Of a stretch of DNA of 64,000 bases, positions 47,401-58,382 are shown piece after piece. The DNA comes from Zarea fungicola. Lineage: Eukaryota > Ascomycota > Sordariomycetes > Hypocreales > Cordycipitaceae. The notes beneath the pieces were generated by a model, which was not told where the DNA came from, ran no database searches, and saw only the letters and a program-made list of their open reading frames with translations. Within the stretch, counting starts at the first letter, position 1. Each line of letters begins with the position of its first letter. Both the position numbers and the translations under genes were made by a program. Location of the stretch: the NCBI GenBank assembly GCA_900169235.1, contig FWCC01000157.1:58322-122321 (forward strand), written 5' to 3'.

Positions 47401-48743
47401 TCGACACATATGATGAACATTTTGCATCCCTCATTGTGGCAACTAGCAGAGGTCATTCTGGAATTGTGCAGTTGCTAATCTCGCGTGGCGCTTATGCCAA
47501 TTCTATGAAGATGAATCTCTATTGGCCAATGGTATCGGCCGCTCAAAACGGACAAGAGAGTATTATACGCTTGTTGCTTGGAATGTCAAAAATTTCTAGT
47601 AAATGTATTAACGCTGCGCTGGTGAGTGCGGCTAGCATGGGATTCGAGTCTTGTGTGCGGCTACTTCTCGAAGGCGGTGCTGATGTCAATGTACACCAAA
47701 GTCACGAGCCAACTCCCACTGTTGCACAGGACAAAGCCATAGCGCAATTGCTCTTTAACAACGGGAAAAATGACAATAACCACGCGATACCTAAGACACC
47801 GCTCTTCGCCGCTATCCGGAGCGGAAAAGAAGCGATGGTGAAATTGCTCCTGGAGAACGGTGCTGACGTTGCTGTGCCAAAAGATGGTTCTCCAAGGCCC
47901 CTCTATATCGCTGCTAAGAATGGGCATGAAGCTATTGTGCAACTGCTGCTCGACCACGGTGCCGATGCCGATGAACCGACTTCGCCAACGGCCCTACACG
48001 CCGCTGCCAAGCACGGCCACGAAGCAGTAGTACGATTGCTCCTAATTTACGGTGCCAATGTCAACACATATGATAAATCTAAGAGGACGCCCCTCCACTG
48101 GGCTGCTGCGCACAGCCACGAAGCCATAGTGAGATTGTTTCTAGAAAGCGGCGCTGAGATCAGGGCAAAAGATCCCTTTAGATCCCCACTATACATCGCC
48201 GCAGAGGTCGGAAATATGGCAATTGTGCGGCTACTTCTTGACAATGGAATTGATGTTGATGGCCTAAGCTTGAATCAGAAGACACCCCTCTGCATTGCTG
48301 CTTCACGTGGGCGTGAAGACGTGGTGCGAGCGCTCCTAAAGAATGGCGCTGAGATCCAGGGCAAAGATCCCTTCAAATCTCCCCTACATTTCGCAGTACG
48401 TGCTAAAGATACTGCGATCGTGCGGCTACTTCTCCAACATGGTGCTGATGTTGATGCACCTGATATTGATTGCAAGACACCGCTCTGCTCTGCTGCTTCG
48501 CGCCGGCATGAAGACATGGTTCGAATGCTCCTAGAGAACGGCGCTCAGATTCACGGCAAACATCCTTTTAAATCTCCACTGTTTTTCGCGATACGGGCTG
48601 GAAATACCGCAAATGCACAGTTGCTACTTGAAAACGGTGCTGATGCTGATGGACCGGCTATTCCCAAAGCGCTCGCACAGGCGCCAGAGAAGAAGCGTAA
48701 AAAAGTCAGCCAGTTACTGGAAGCGCATAGGGGTCAATCTTAA
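44429..48743 (+). CDS. NLR-like receptor: PNP/UDP phosphorylase - NACHT - ankyrin repeats, two exons
   Basis: 1419 residues from exons 44429-45497 and 45553-48743. The start is the ATG at 44429; an upstream in-frame TTG was ignored. After a basic acidic-rich leader, residues ~45-335 form a nucleoside phosphorylase domain (YTVGWICALPIE, MVGIGGGAPG, LGDVVVSDRV, CFEMEAAGLMD, GICDYSD). The EMEAAG motif that contacts ribose is intact. The NACHT domain follows: P-loop GNPGTGKST at 415-423, and Walker B FVDALDEC near 527-534. From ~895 to the end lie about thirteen ankyrin repeats. The intron falls exactly at the phosphorylase-NACHT linker. This tripartite layout is a known fungal NLR class tied to non-self recognition and programmed cell death: ankyrins as sensor, NACHT as oligomerisation switch, phosphorylase as effector. 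Activity and ligand here are inferred. Confidence 0.93.
48165..48735 (+). repeat. 195-nt higher-order ankyrin repeat, three units
   Basis: Within the NLR gene a KDPF(R/K)SPL motif recurs at 48171, 48366 and 48561, exactly 195 nt (65 residues, two ankyrin repeats) apart, with surrounding codons also conserved. This is a recent in-frame duplication unit. Confidence 0.85.
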
Positions 48744-49309
48744 CGCGATTCAGTTTTCTGATTCCCCTCATTTACATGGTGACTCTCTCCATTTATACAC
48801 CAACCGCTATCTTCCCGCCGTGCTCTAACTGGTAAGGAGTAGCCATATCCAACCCCGGAGACATGTATGATACGCAAGCGACCGCCTCATTCTCTTTCTA
48901 GCGTTGATAAATATGCTGCCCTACTCAAATTTAACGGTGATGCAGCTCCGTGCGGTTTGATTGTTGTCTTGCTCACAGGATACAGTTTGCCTGGATGATC
49001 TGTATGTTGGATGGACAGATGGTGGAACTTGCCAACTGAATAAAGTTCCAGAACGAGATCAGTTAACAGCGTGATTTTGGCACATTTTTCTTTGAGCATC
49101 TAGCCAGTTTCTCCTATTTTGCAGGTATTTTTCAACTGCCCATTACCTGCATGGGTCTAATACAACATGCGTCACCCTTGACGGAGCTACCCCACCTCGA
49201 CTGTTCCCCCGCCTGTTCACCCCGCGATAGTTCACGCTTGCTTCACGACTCCATCTACATCCACCCTTAAATCATCAGCCGGACTAAAAATTACATTTCC
49301 TGAAACAAA
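48744..49309. other. Intergenic region before the glutathione transferase gene
   Basis: 0.57 kb. NLR 3' end on the left and glutathione transferase promoter on the right. No gene or repeat seen. Confidence 0.55.
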
Positions 49310-50162
49310 ATGAGCGAACCTGATACCAAGCGTCTCAAGACCGGCGACGAAGCCGAGTATGAGCTCATTTACTGGCCAGGTATCCCCGGCCGCGGCGAGT
49401 ACGTGCGTCTGCTGTTTGAAGAAGCCGGCGTGCCGTACCGTGACCATGCACGCTCAGAGACAGCCGTGGCCACGGTTCTCAAGCTCACTGATGAAAAGAG
49501 TGTTGGCGACGACACCAACCCGCCGATTCTGGCAACACCTGTGCTGAAGCACGGCGACATTATCCTCAACCAGACGCCCAATATCCTCATCTACCTTGCA
49601 CCCAAGCTCGGCCTGTCGCCGCCCGCGACCGAGCTGGCCTTTTACCACCTCAACCAGGCGGCGCTGACCATCTTGGATGGCTTCTGCGCCGAGATCCATG
49701 AGACGCATCATCCGATTTCCACCGGGCTCTTCTACGAGGATCAAAAGGAGGAAGCCAAGAAGCGTTCCAAGGGGTTTACGCAGGAGCGCATACCCAAGTT
49801 CCTAACCTATGTGCAGAGGCTGCTCGACTCCAAGACGAGTGGAAGTGGGCCCTGGATTCATGGCGATGACCTCACTTATGTTGATCTTGTTCTTTTCCAG
49901 GTATGCATTGTCCTGTACGATTGATTGAGTACCCCCTAACGTGATTTCATTTTAGTCCATTGATGGTACATCATATGCATTCCCCAAGACAATGGAAAAG
50001 TTGAAGAAATCTGGCAAATATGATGGCGTCTTCAAGCTCTATGATGCCGTCAAGGAACGACCAAACATCAAGGCGTATCTGGCAAGTGAGCGCCGCGCCA
50101 AGTACAATGACGGTATTTGGCGATACTACCCTGAGCTGGAGGAGACAGTCGAGGCCGACTGA
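49310..50162 (+). CDS. Glutathione S-transferase, two exons
   Basis: Cytosolic detoxification enzyme joining glutathione to electrophiles. Exons 49310-49900 and 49956-50162 give 265 residues, a little longer than the family norm because of a 15-residue N-terminal extension. The thioredoxin-like N domain shows ELIYWPGIPGRGEYVRLLFE, with the Tyr in the usual glutathione-activating position, followed by a cis-Pro region (PPILATPVLKHGD) and the QTPNILIYLAPKLGL stretch that replaces the QS motif of other classes. The helical C domain has GPWIHGDDLTYVDLVLFQ, the N-capping box and hydrophobic staple, right at the splice site, then SIDGTSYAFPKTME and RPNIKAYLASERR. The overall pattern is closest to the sigma/alpha-like class. 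Substrates are unknown. A perfect 13-bp hairpin follows in the 3' region. Confidence 0.93.
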
Positions 50163-50855
50163 TTACGGCTTGAAAGGTTCAAGAAGTACAGGCTGTAGAA
50201 GTACTGTGCTGCGTAAAAGTTTATACAGTAAACGAGACTGCAAAGGCAGTTGCAGTCTCGTTGGGCAGTACCACAGCTATCAATAAAATTCTTTATGCCC
50301 AGTATCCGCAGACACGCAAGCCATAGCGACTCTCGTTTACTAATAATCATCGTTGTAACTTACATGACTGGTTATCACCGCCGGAACCCTCAACCCGACG
50401 GTTCTGGTACCCGCCGGTGGAACAACACAGCCATTGTAAATTAGTGCCGTCAGTGACGCCACCGGCCTGGCCCACTGACAAGAGTTCGTTATCACAGCTT
50501 GAGCTTTGGGTTGACAGTGAATTGTACCAAGAACAGAGAAGCACGGGGAGTGGCACCGACATGAGTGACAAGGCGAGCAAGGCAGATATACCATGAGTCC
50601 CCTTTCCTCTCTTCTTCTCAAGTATTGAGTTCGTTACAAATAATCAATCATCTCAAACCACCTGCCGTTTTCGGCATTCAGGCACCCCACAAACGCCACC
50701 TGGAGCTACCGAAGCTCCTAGCTTTGTCAAATTCCTGTACTCCATATTGGCGGTACCGCACCATAATTACTTATTATAGCTTGGATGCCCAGTTCGGCTC
50801 TCTGACTCTCCTTCGTTCCTTCAAGGACTGGACAACCACAGTCAGCAACTACACC
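50163..50855. other. Intergenic region upstream of the amidohydrolase
   Basis: 0.7 kb between co-directional genes, including the hairpin listed separately. The amidohydrolase frame stays open upstream to 50565, but the first good ATG is at 50856, so this part is read as promoter and leader. Confidence 0.55.
50231..50262 (+). other. Perfect 13-bp hairpin in the 3' region of the glutathione transferase gene
   Basis: Arms 50231-50243 and 50250-50262 pair perfectly (AACGAGACTGCAA with its complement) around a 6-nt loop, 70 nt after the stop. Likely part of the 3' untranslated region. Confidence 0.75.
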
Positions 50856-53791
50856 ATGGACGAAAAATCAGGCCTGCCGCCGTACTCTTCGGCTCCGGGC
50901 AGCTATCCACCGCCGAGCCCGAGCACCAACACTCGCCGGCCGTGTACCAGTCGCGTGCGCCGATCCCGTGCCGTAAAGCTACTCACCGTCACCTGTCTCG
51001 CCCTCATCGTCCTCTCCCAGTGGAAGCAGTCGTGGTACTCGGAGCGCGCAGCACCCAAGCTGTCCATCACCAAGCTCAACGCCGACCTGCAGATATGCCA
51101 GAAGCTTCACACCAAGCCGCAGGACCCGGTTGGCCTTGGCCGCGAGCGCAATGCGCGGTACGTCGACGGCGGCAAGCCGACTCTCATCAAGAACGCCACC
51201 ATCTGGGTCGGCGAGCCCGTCAAGGGCACCAGCGAGGCCGACGCCCGTGCGGGTAAAGGCTGGGAATGGATCTCTGGCGACGTCTACCTCGAGTACGGCC
51301 TGATCCAAAAGGTCCAGGACTCCATCGCGGCCGGCTCCCTCCCCAAGGACACCCTCGTCGTCGACGCCCGCGGCCGCCTGCTCACCAGCGGCATCATCGA
51401 CATGCACAGTCACGCCGGCGTGGGCCCGCTCCCCAGCCTCGCCGGCAACGAGGACACGAATGAAATATCGGGCGACATCACGCCGTGGGCGCGCTCCATC
51501 GACGCCATCCACCCCGACGACGTGCAGATCCAGGTCATCAAGTCCGGCGGCGTCACCACCTCGCTCATCCTGCCCGGCTCCGGCAACAACATGGGCGGCG
51601 AGGCCTTTGTCATCAAGCACGCCGTGGGCAAGCCCGACGGCCGCAGCGAAATCTCCGCCAACGACATGCTCGCGGACCCGGACCGTAACTGGCGCTACAT
51701 GAAGATGGCGTGCGGCGAAAACGCCAAGCGCGTGTACGGCAGCCAGGGCAAGGCGCCGTACAGCCGCATGGGCGAGAGCTACCAGTTTCGCCGCGCGTTC
51801 GAGTCGGCCCGGGATCTGGTGACGAGGCAGGACGACTGGTGCCGGAAAGCCGAGGCCATTGGCGTCGAGAACATGGACGAGTACCTCCCGCAGGACATCA
51901 AGTGGGAGTCGCTGTCGGCGGCGCTGCGCGGACACGTCCACATCAACACGCACTGCTACACGGTGGCGGACCTCGAGGCCATGGTTGACCACAGCAACGA
52001 GTTTGAGTTTCCTATCCGCGCCTTCCACCACGCTCACCAGACCTATCTAGTGCCAGAGGTGAGACTCCAGCCTCCTACCGTGATTTATATATATGTTGTA
52101 TACTAACAAATTTACAGATCCTCAAGCGCACCTGGGGTGGTCGCCCGCCTGCCTCGGCCATCTTTGCCGACAACATGTTCTACAAGGCTGAAGCGTATGT
52201 CGGCTCCGAGTTTGCTGGCAAGTACCTCTACGACGAGGGTCTCACACCCGTCTTCGTCTCCGACAACCCCGTCCTCAACGCGCAGCACGTCCTCTTCGAG
52301 GCGGCCAAGGGCTACCACTGGGGTCTCCCCTATCACGCCGCCCTCGCCAGCGTCACGTCCGCACCCGCCGACCTCCTCGGTCTCGGCCAGCGCCTCGGCA
52401 AGGTAAAGCCCGGTTTCGACGCCGACGTGGCCCTCTGGGACTCGGACCCGCTCAGCATCGGCGCCGCCCCCGTGCAGGTCTGGATCGACGGCGTCGCGCA
52501 GTTCAAGGCGCCCTTTGAGCTGGTCAAGGACAACAACGGGCCTATCCAGCCCGACGCGAGCCTCGCCCAGATCCCCGCCGAGGGGCCCGCCGAGGTTGCC
52601 TCGGTCGTCTTCACCGGCATCACAAAGGTGCTCCTCGACATGCCCGCGCACAAGGACGCCATCGCCGCCGCCGAGGCCTCGGGCAAGCCGTTTACCATTG
52701 CCGTCACCGACGGTAAGGTCACCTGCGTCGGCTCCTGCACCGCGACTGCTACCTCTAAGACCAAAGTCGTCGCCCTCAAGAACGGGCACATCCACAAGGC
52801 CTTTACCGTGCTCGGCGACCTTGGCCTCGTCGAGATTTCCGCCGAGGAGAGCACCAACAACGGCGCGTCCAAGGGCTTTACCCGCGCTGTCGACGGCCTC
52901 TCCCTGGGCGGCAAGGTCCTCGACATCGCCGGCAAATACGGCGTCACCCGCGCCATATCCCCGCCCTCTGGTGCCATTGGGGCGCACGGCGTGAGCGCGG
53001 CGTTCCTCACCACGGCGCACACCACGCTCGATGAGGGCGCCGTCTTTGCGGCCGATGCCGCCGTGCACTACACGCTCGACGCGGGTGTGCACTACGCCGA
53101 CCAGAGCTACTCCCAAGCCTTTGGCGATCTCCGCCGCAAGCTCCTCCGCGCTGTCGAAGCCACGTCCACCAAGACCGACAAGGGAGACGAGCACAACAGC
53201 ACCGACCCGTACTCCGAGGCCGCGCACCTCCAGCGCGTCGTGACCGGCGCCGCCGTCCTCGCCATCCACGTCTCCTCCGCCGACGGCATCGCCACCGTCC
53301 TCCGCATAAAGTCCGAAATCGAAGCCGCCTCCTCCAAACTGCTACGCGTGGCCATCATCGGCGGCGCAGAGTCGCACCTCGTCGCGGCACACCTCGCCGC
53401 CGCAAAAGTCGGCGTCGTCCTCACGCCCCTCCAGCAGCTCGGCGCAAGCTGGGACGCGCGCCGCGCTCTAACGGGCGCACCGCTCACAGAGGGCACAGTC
53501 GTGGACGCGCTCGTGGCCGCGGGGGTGACGGTCGGTCTCGGCATCGACGAGGAGTGGCGTGTGCGCGACGTCGCGTTCGAGGCGGGCACGGCGTGGCGCA
53601 ACAGCAACGGCAAGATATCCAAGCGCGAGGCCCTCGACATTGTCGCCACCAACATCTACAAGATCCTCGGCGTGGAGGAGCCCAAGGATCATGCCGGCGC
53701 GCACTTTGTCGTCTCCGAGGGCGATCCGCTGGACATTGGGGCGCGGATCAAGGCCGTCGGTGCTGGGCGGGGGACCGTCTCTGTGTTTTAG
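50856..53791 (+). CDS. Membrane-anchored metal-dependent amidohydrolase, two exons
   Basis: 958 residues; exons 50856-52058 and 52118-53791. The intron has a perfect TACTAAC branch site at 52101. Residues 1-38 are a Pro/Ser-rich basic cytosolic tail, followed by one hydrophobic segment at ~40-54, giving a type II membrane protein with the enzyme outside the cytosol. The amidohydrolase fold shows the metal-binding HxH as His184 and His186 in IDMHSHAGV, further His at 362 and 366 (HINTH) and 391-394 (FHHAHQ), and the catalytic Asp450 in FVSDNPVLNA. GKVKPGFDADVALWDSDPL, near residue 500, is the strand that closes the beta-sandwich, followed by a second, more diverged metallohydrolase-like half with VNGAS and AAHLAAAKVGVVL. 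Imidazolonepropionase-like and peptidase M38-like relatives exist in fungi. High-GC coding compared with neighbours. Substrate unknown. Confidence 0.9.
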
Positions 53792-54544
53792 ATGCTGCCA
53801 TTTACCAAACAAATCATTCTGCTTTTTCTTTCACGTCTGATTACACTGCATGCCATGCTTATATTTTCTTTATAGTAGAAGCAAATATATTGATTAGTAC
53901 ATATTCAAGTCCCAACTGTGTAACAACACTTTTGAATGTCAAGTCGGTTACACTCAGGTCACAGGCAACATGGTCATCTCAGTCAGTAAAACAAAATTAC
54001 TTGTTCAAGCCCAGACTCCATTAAAATAAGCAAATTACCAAAAGTACCCCATATCATACAAAAGAGATTCCATATCATTATACAATAATTCATATAAAAT
54101 GAGCAAACCGAAAAAACACCGACGTGTTTTATTCTTCTGTTTAATCATGTAACAAGAATACCAAGTGGCCGTTTCAAAGCGTAGACTCCGTTATAAAGGT
54201 CGCACGGGCAAGGAAAGGCAAAATCTCCTTGTAAGAAAAGTAAAAACTTCCTTGACAAGACAAAAGACCTCCTTCCAACTGAAAAGCAGAGTGCCAATCC
54301 TTTTTTTGTATTGCCGAGAACTGAAAAAAAAATGGGACAAGAAAAAAAGAAAGGAAAAAAAAGGGAAAAAAAGTATACATGAAGATGAACAGTGACAAGT
54401 CGTAAAACAGGCACAAAACCCAACCTGCTCGTCATCAAGAGAGTGAAATCGTAAAAAAGACATTTGTACACTGGGACCAGTATCGTCGGTCGGTGTTGGT
54501 GTGTGTGTAAAGCCGCAAATTTATAGATTGGGGCATTTCATGTG
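53792..54544. other. Intergenic region between convergent genes
   Basis: 0.75 kb with the 3' ends of the amidohydrolase (plus) and the low-complexity protein gene (minus). A-rich, with a long A/G tract at 54326-54375. No gene seen. Confidence 0.55.
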
Positions 54545-57500
54545 TCATTGTGATGAATCAGAGGCTCCGTGGCCACTGGGTGGTCGAGGAATCATACTAT
54601 CGCGATTCGATCGATGCTGTTGCGTGGTTCCTATCCTGCTATGGAGCGAAAAGTTTCTCGAGAGGCGCTCTAGCGTTGTTGGAGTACCCGCGCCGTCACG
54701 CGTAGAAACCGACACTGACCGGTCCAGGTACTTTCGAGTCGGTGCAGGACTGGACAGGGCGGGTTGCGCAAGTCGTGACGTGTGCAGCTCTGGCAGCATT
54801 CGTCTGCGGGAAGCAGCTACAGAGGAGACAACAGACGCCGTGTCCTGCCGATCGGGGGCGTCTTGCTCGGTATTGTGCTCGTAGGAATCATAAAAGTACT
54901 CATGGTTGCGCCGGGTCGGGGAGCGGGACAGAGGTAGGCTCATGTCGTCGCCTGTTCCGCGACGGTTTCTGATAAGAAAGGAGCTTTTGCGGCCGCTCTC
55001 CTCGGGCTCTTCCGTCATGGCTCTTCGATTTCTCAACAGAGAAGATTCTCTGCCATCTTCAGGCTCCTCTGCACGTGGCTGGCGTGTACGGGAGACGAAC
55101 AAGGACGAGTGGCGATTGAGACCAAGATCGCTGGCCGGAGCATGGTTCGGCGCGTGTAGCGATACGGGTGGCCCATTGGCAGAATGAAGCAGAGAATTGC
55201 GGCGCTCTTCAAGTCTTGACATGACCCTAGGGCTGGTGTGGGCGGCGAGGGGAATGTTGCTCTCCACGACACTAGCGCGTCGAGAAACGGGCAGGCCGCC
55301 GCTATGCGACTTTGGCAGCGTGGGTGTCGAAGGAGTGACTGCTGCATATGCTGGCGCCTGCTGTTGGCTGGCGGCAGCTTTGTATGTGGCGTCATTCAGT
55401 GTAATGCAAAGCTCACCAAGGCTTCGGCATACGCTCTCTGCCTTGCGGCGCAGCTGACGGTCAGTAGCCGCGCTGCCTGTTCCAATGGTGCTTGCGCCGC
55501 TGGGGATGGGGCCGTGTCCCATGGCCGTGGAGAGGCCCATGGCGTCTTGTGCGAGGCAATCCAGAGCGCGATAGACCTCGGGGCTGAGGTTCTGCTTGCA
55601 GGTGGCCAGGGCATTTTGAAGAATGGAATAGGCATCTCTCGAGGTCGGCGTGGAGCCAGTCTCATCGGTGTGGACATGGACTTGGCGCTTGGGTGATATG
55701 GAAGCCGTGGTGACAGTCGTGTTGGCGGTGGCGGGCCGTTCTTCTGACAGTTTCGTCACTGCGGCTCCAGAGGTGGAAGGCAGCTTGCCTGTGAGCTCGA
55801 GACGGTTGATTCTGGATTTGAGCTCGTCCAGCTCGTCCCAGACAGTGGAAGGGGCGGTAGTGGAGGCAGTGGATTCGGTGCCTTCGACACCATTCTGGAT
55901 GTCTTGGTTCTGTGGGGGTGGCAGGTCAAAGGATCGGACCAAGGGCGATGAGTGGAATGTCTTGGAGTAGTTGTAGACGGCACCGGCCTTGTGGGACTGT
56001 GGTCTGCCTGAGATGGGCGGTGTGCTTTCGGTAACAGAAGAGCGACGACGGGTGTGGCGGTAATTGTCCGAGTTTTCATGGTAGACGGAGGGAGAGCGAG
56101 AGGAGACGGGAGGCGGGCGGTGCGTTCGAGAGCCGAGGCCAAACTGGCTTGAGGCTTCACCGGGATGGGCGGAAGCAGCCTTGCTTGGGGTGATGGATCG
56201 ATATTGCAAGAGACGGGCTGTCTGGCTGGTGTTGTCGTCGTCGAGATTTCCGAGAAAGGGACGATCTTGCTGGTCAGAGAGTCTACGCCTCTGCTTGGGT
56301 GGCGAAAGCGGTTGATAGGAAGAAGCTACTACATTGGTGGAGAGGGGTCGACGATGCCAGGAACGGTGTGTGGCAGACTGGCGAGGTTAGCTTATGGTTT
56401 GCTTTTGGGGTTTGAGAGATGAGCGCGACTCGCGGGATCTAGGAAGAAAAAGCAAGTCATATATACGGAGTAGGCTAAAGTCAAAGATGGACCAAAGCCA
56501 TGTACAGACTATAGACAGAGCTAGAGCTCAGCGCAGACAGTAGACAGCTGGCCATGTCTTAGACACTGAGGCTTAGACTGCATGGCAACGAGATTGTGGA
56601 GAAGCATGGGAGATGGAAGTATGGGAGATGGAAGCATGGGGAGATGTGAAGAAAAAAATGAAAAAAAAAAAGATGAAAAAAAAAGAAGAAGAGAGAGAGA
56701 GAGAGAGAGAGAGAAATACTAACAACAGGACTGTAGGATCCATCTGGTGTTCGAACGCCGGTACGATTCATGGCCTCTTCGCGAGCCAGACGCAAAAAGA
56801 CATCGCCAGTCTCGTCGGCGCTGCTGGGCGTGGCCATTCGTCCTGAAACAGGCGGCGTCATGAGTCTGGCATGGCGGTCGAATCTGGCGTCGGCGGCCGA
56901 GGCAAAGTCGGCGGTGCGGATAGTGTCGTCGTCGTAGAGGGGAGCGCCGGTGCCGGTGGTGTCGTTGGGATCGTGGGAGGAGTGAGCCGAGTGAGCCGAG
57001 TTCATGTCGAGGAGGGTGAGGCTCTTGCGGGAGCCCGAGGAGCGAAAGGAGCGGATGGGGGGCACGCGGGTAGGGGTCGCGTTTGCCGGCAGGGAGCCAG
57101 TCAAGGACAAGCGGTACGAATGCTGAGCGGAGCGGCGCCTGGTTTCATCGGGAGGCGAAGAGGAGGTTGTGGCCGTCTTGAGTGGGAGGAGCTGGCGGGA
57201 GCCGGAGATGAAGCGTTGGTGATGCTGGTGCTGCTGGCGACGGCGTTGCTGGAGGGCGGCGAATTTGTCGTCGTCGTTGTCGTCTGAAGCAGCAGCAAGG
57301 TGGAGCAAACGGGCGTTGATGGACGGGGGTGGGCCAGAAGATGTTGAGATGCCCTGGGAGCTAAAGGAGGCGGGCTCGCGGTGGGATCTGGAAGACAGGG
57401 ACTGGCTGCTAGAGCGGCGGTAGGAGGCGTAGAGTGAATGTGAATGGCGACCGACCGGCGGTTCAGGATCGGAGGACCTCCGGAGGTAGAATGTCTGGGA

Positions 57501-58382
57501 TGGCGGCGAGAAGAGGATGTTGGGCCGCGGCCCCTGGTCTGAGTAGGCACGCGGTCTTGGTCGGGCAGCGAGCGGCAGGTCAACGGAAGAGGACCTGTGG
57601 CGGCGACGGAGGGAGTTGGCAGACAAGGCGGGTTTGTCTTGGTCGGCGAAGGATGGTGGTGGTGGTGGTTGTGTGTGGCCAAGGCTGTTGCTGGATGGAG
57701 GAGACGACAAGGACGAGGACAAAGACGAGGGCTCCGAGTGTGGTGGGGGGGAGCTTTTTGGTGAGACAGCCGAGTCGTCGGCACGGGATGGTGCGGCTGC
57801 AGCGTGGGAGGCGACGGATGTGGTGACGGGGTTGATGACGGGGTTGATGACGGATGCGGAAGCGGATGAGGCGAGGGAGGATGAGGCTCGCGTCCGGAGG
57901 TAGGACCGTGGTTGGCGATGGAGGGGAGACGCGATGTGAGGCAGGCTTTCGGGGGCGGTTGCTGGTGGTGCAGACACTGGGAGGCGAGTTTTGGCAATGG
58001 AGAGGGCCGCTGAAGTTGCAGGTGTTGCAGGTGTTGCATGTGTTGTAGTGGATGTCGTAGTGGTAGTGGGTGTAGTGGCTGCAGAGGCAGTCCTCGTTGC
58101 CCCAGGTCGGCCAGTGGCGCTCAGCGTGTAATGCCCACTGGTTACTGACCGGCGCACCGAAGACACCCTCAGCAGCCCCTGAGCCCCTCCCACAGCTCCA
58201 GCTCCAGCGGATCGCGGCCCTGGAATCGCGCTGTCCATGCCAGTGCCAGTGCCAGTACCAGCAGCCATGGCATGAATGCTATTCCTCTTGCTCTGGCGTC
58301 CAGTCATGGTTGCACTGCTATACTGGTACTGGTAGCCCCTCTGGCCTCCCGCGCCCGCTAGCAGCCCAGCCGTTTCCGTCAT
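54545..58382 (-). CDS. Large low-complexity fungal protein with conserved helical block, two exons
   Basis: 1163 residues; exons 58382-56724 and 56377-54545, phase 0, intron of 346 nt. The ATG at 58382 is the first in frame after a GTG. The N-terminal exon is Ala/Thr/Ser/Pro-rich with His- and Gln-runs, and ends in an ordered block (ADETGDVFLRLAREEAMNRT). Exon 2 starts SATHRSWHRRPLSTN and goes on with RPFLGNLDDDNTSQTARLLQ, then VWDELDELKSRINRLELTG, a short coiled coil, and SPEVYRALDCLAQDAM with RRKAESVCRSLGELCITLND, two helices. The remainder is Ser/Arg-rich. Blocks like these occur in widely conserved fungal proteins left as hypothetical, sometimes mislabelled LPS glycosyltransferase; no enzymatic motif is visible. 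A scaffold role, for instance at the cytoskeleton, is only a guess. Confidence 0.82.
56691..56714. repeat. (GA)12 microsatellite inside an intron
   Basis: A pure GA run on plus (CT on the sense strand of the gene), just inside the 5' end of the 346-nt intron, followed by long T runs on the sense strand. Confidence 0.95.

Noticed and set aside
50979..52037. 352-codon minus-strand frame
   Set aside because: Antisense shadow of the GC-rich amidohydrolase gene; Val/Ala/Gly-rich with no motif.
52112..53269. 385-codon minus-strand frame
   Set aside because: Same cause, shadow of amidohydrolase exon 2 with high third-position GC.
57101..58039. 312-codon minus-strand frame rich in Pro/His/Ser
   Set aside because: Overlaps in another frame the first exon of the low-complexity gene, whose frame joins the conserved second exon in phase.
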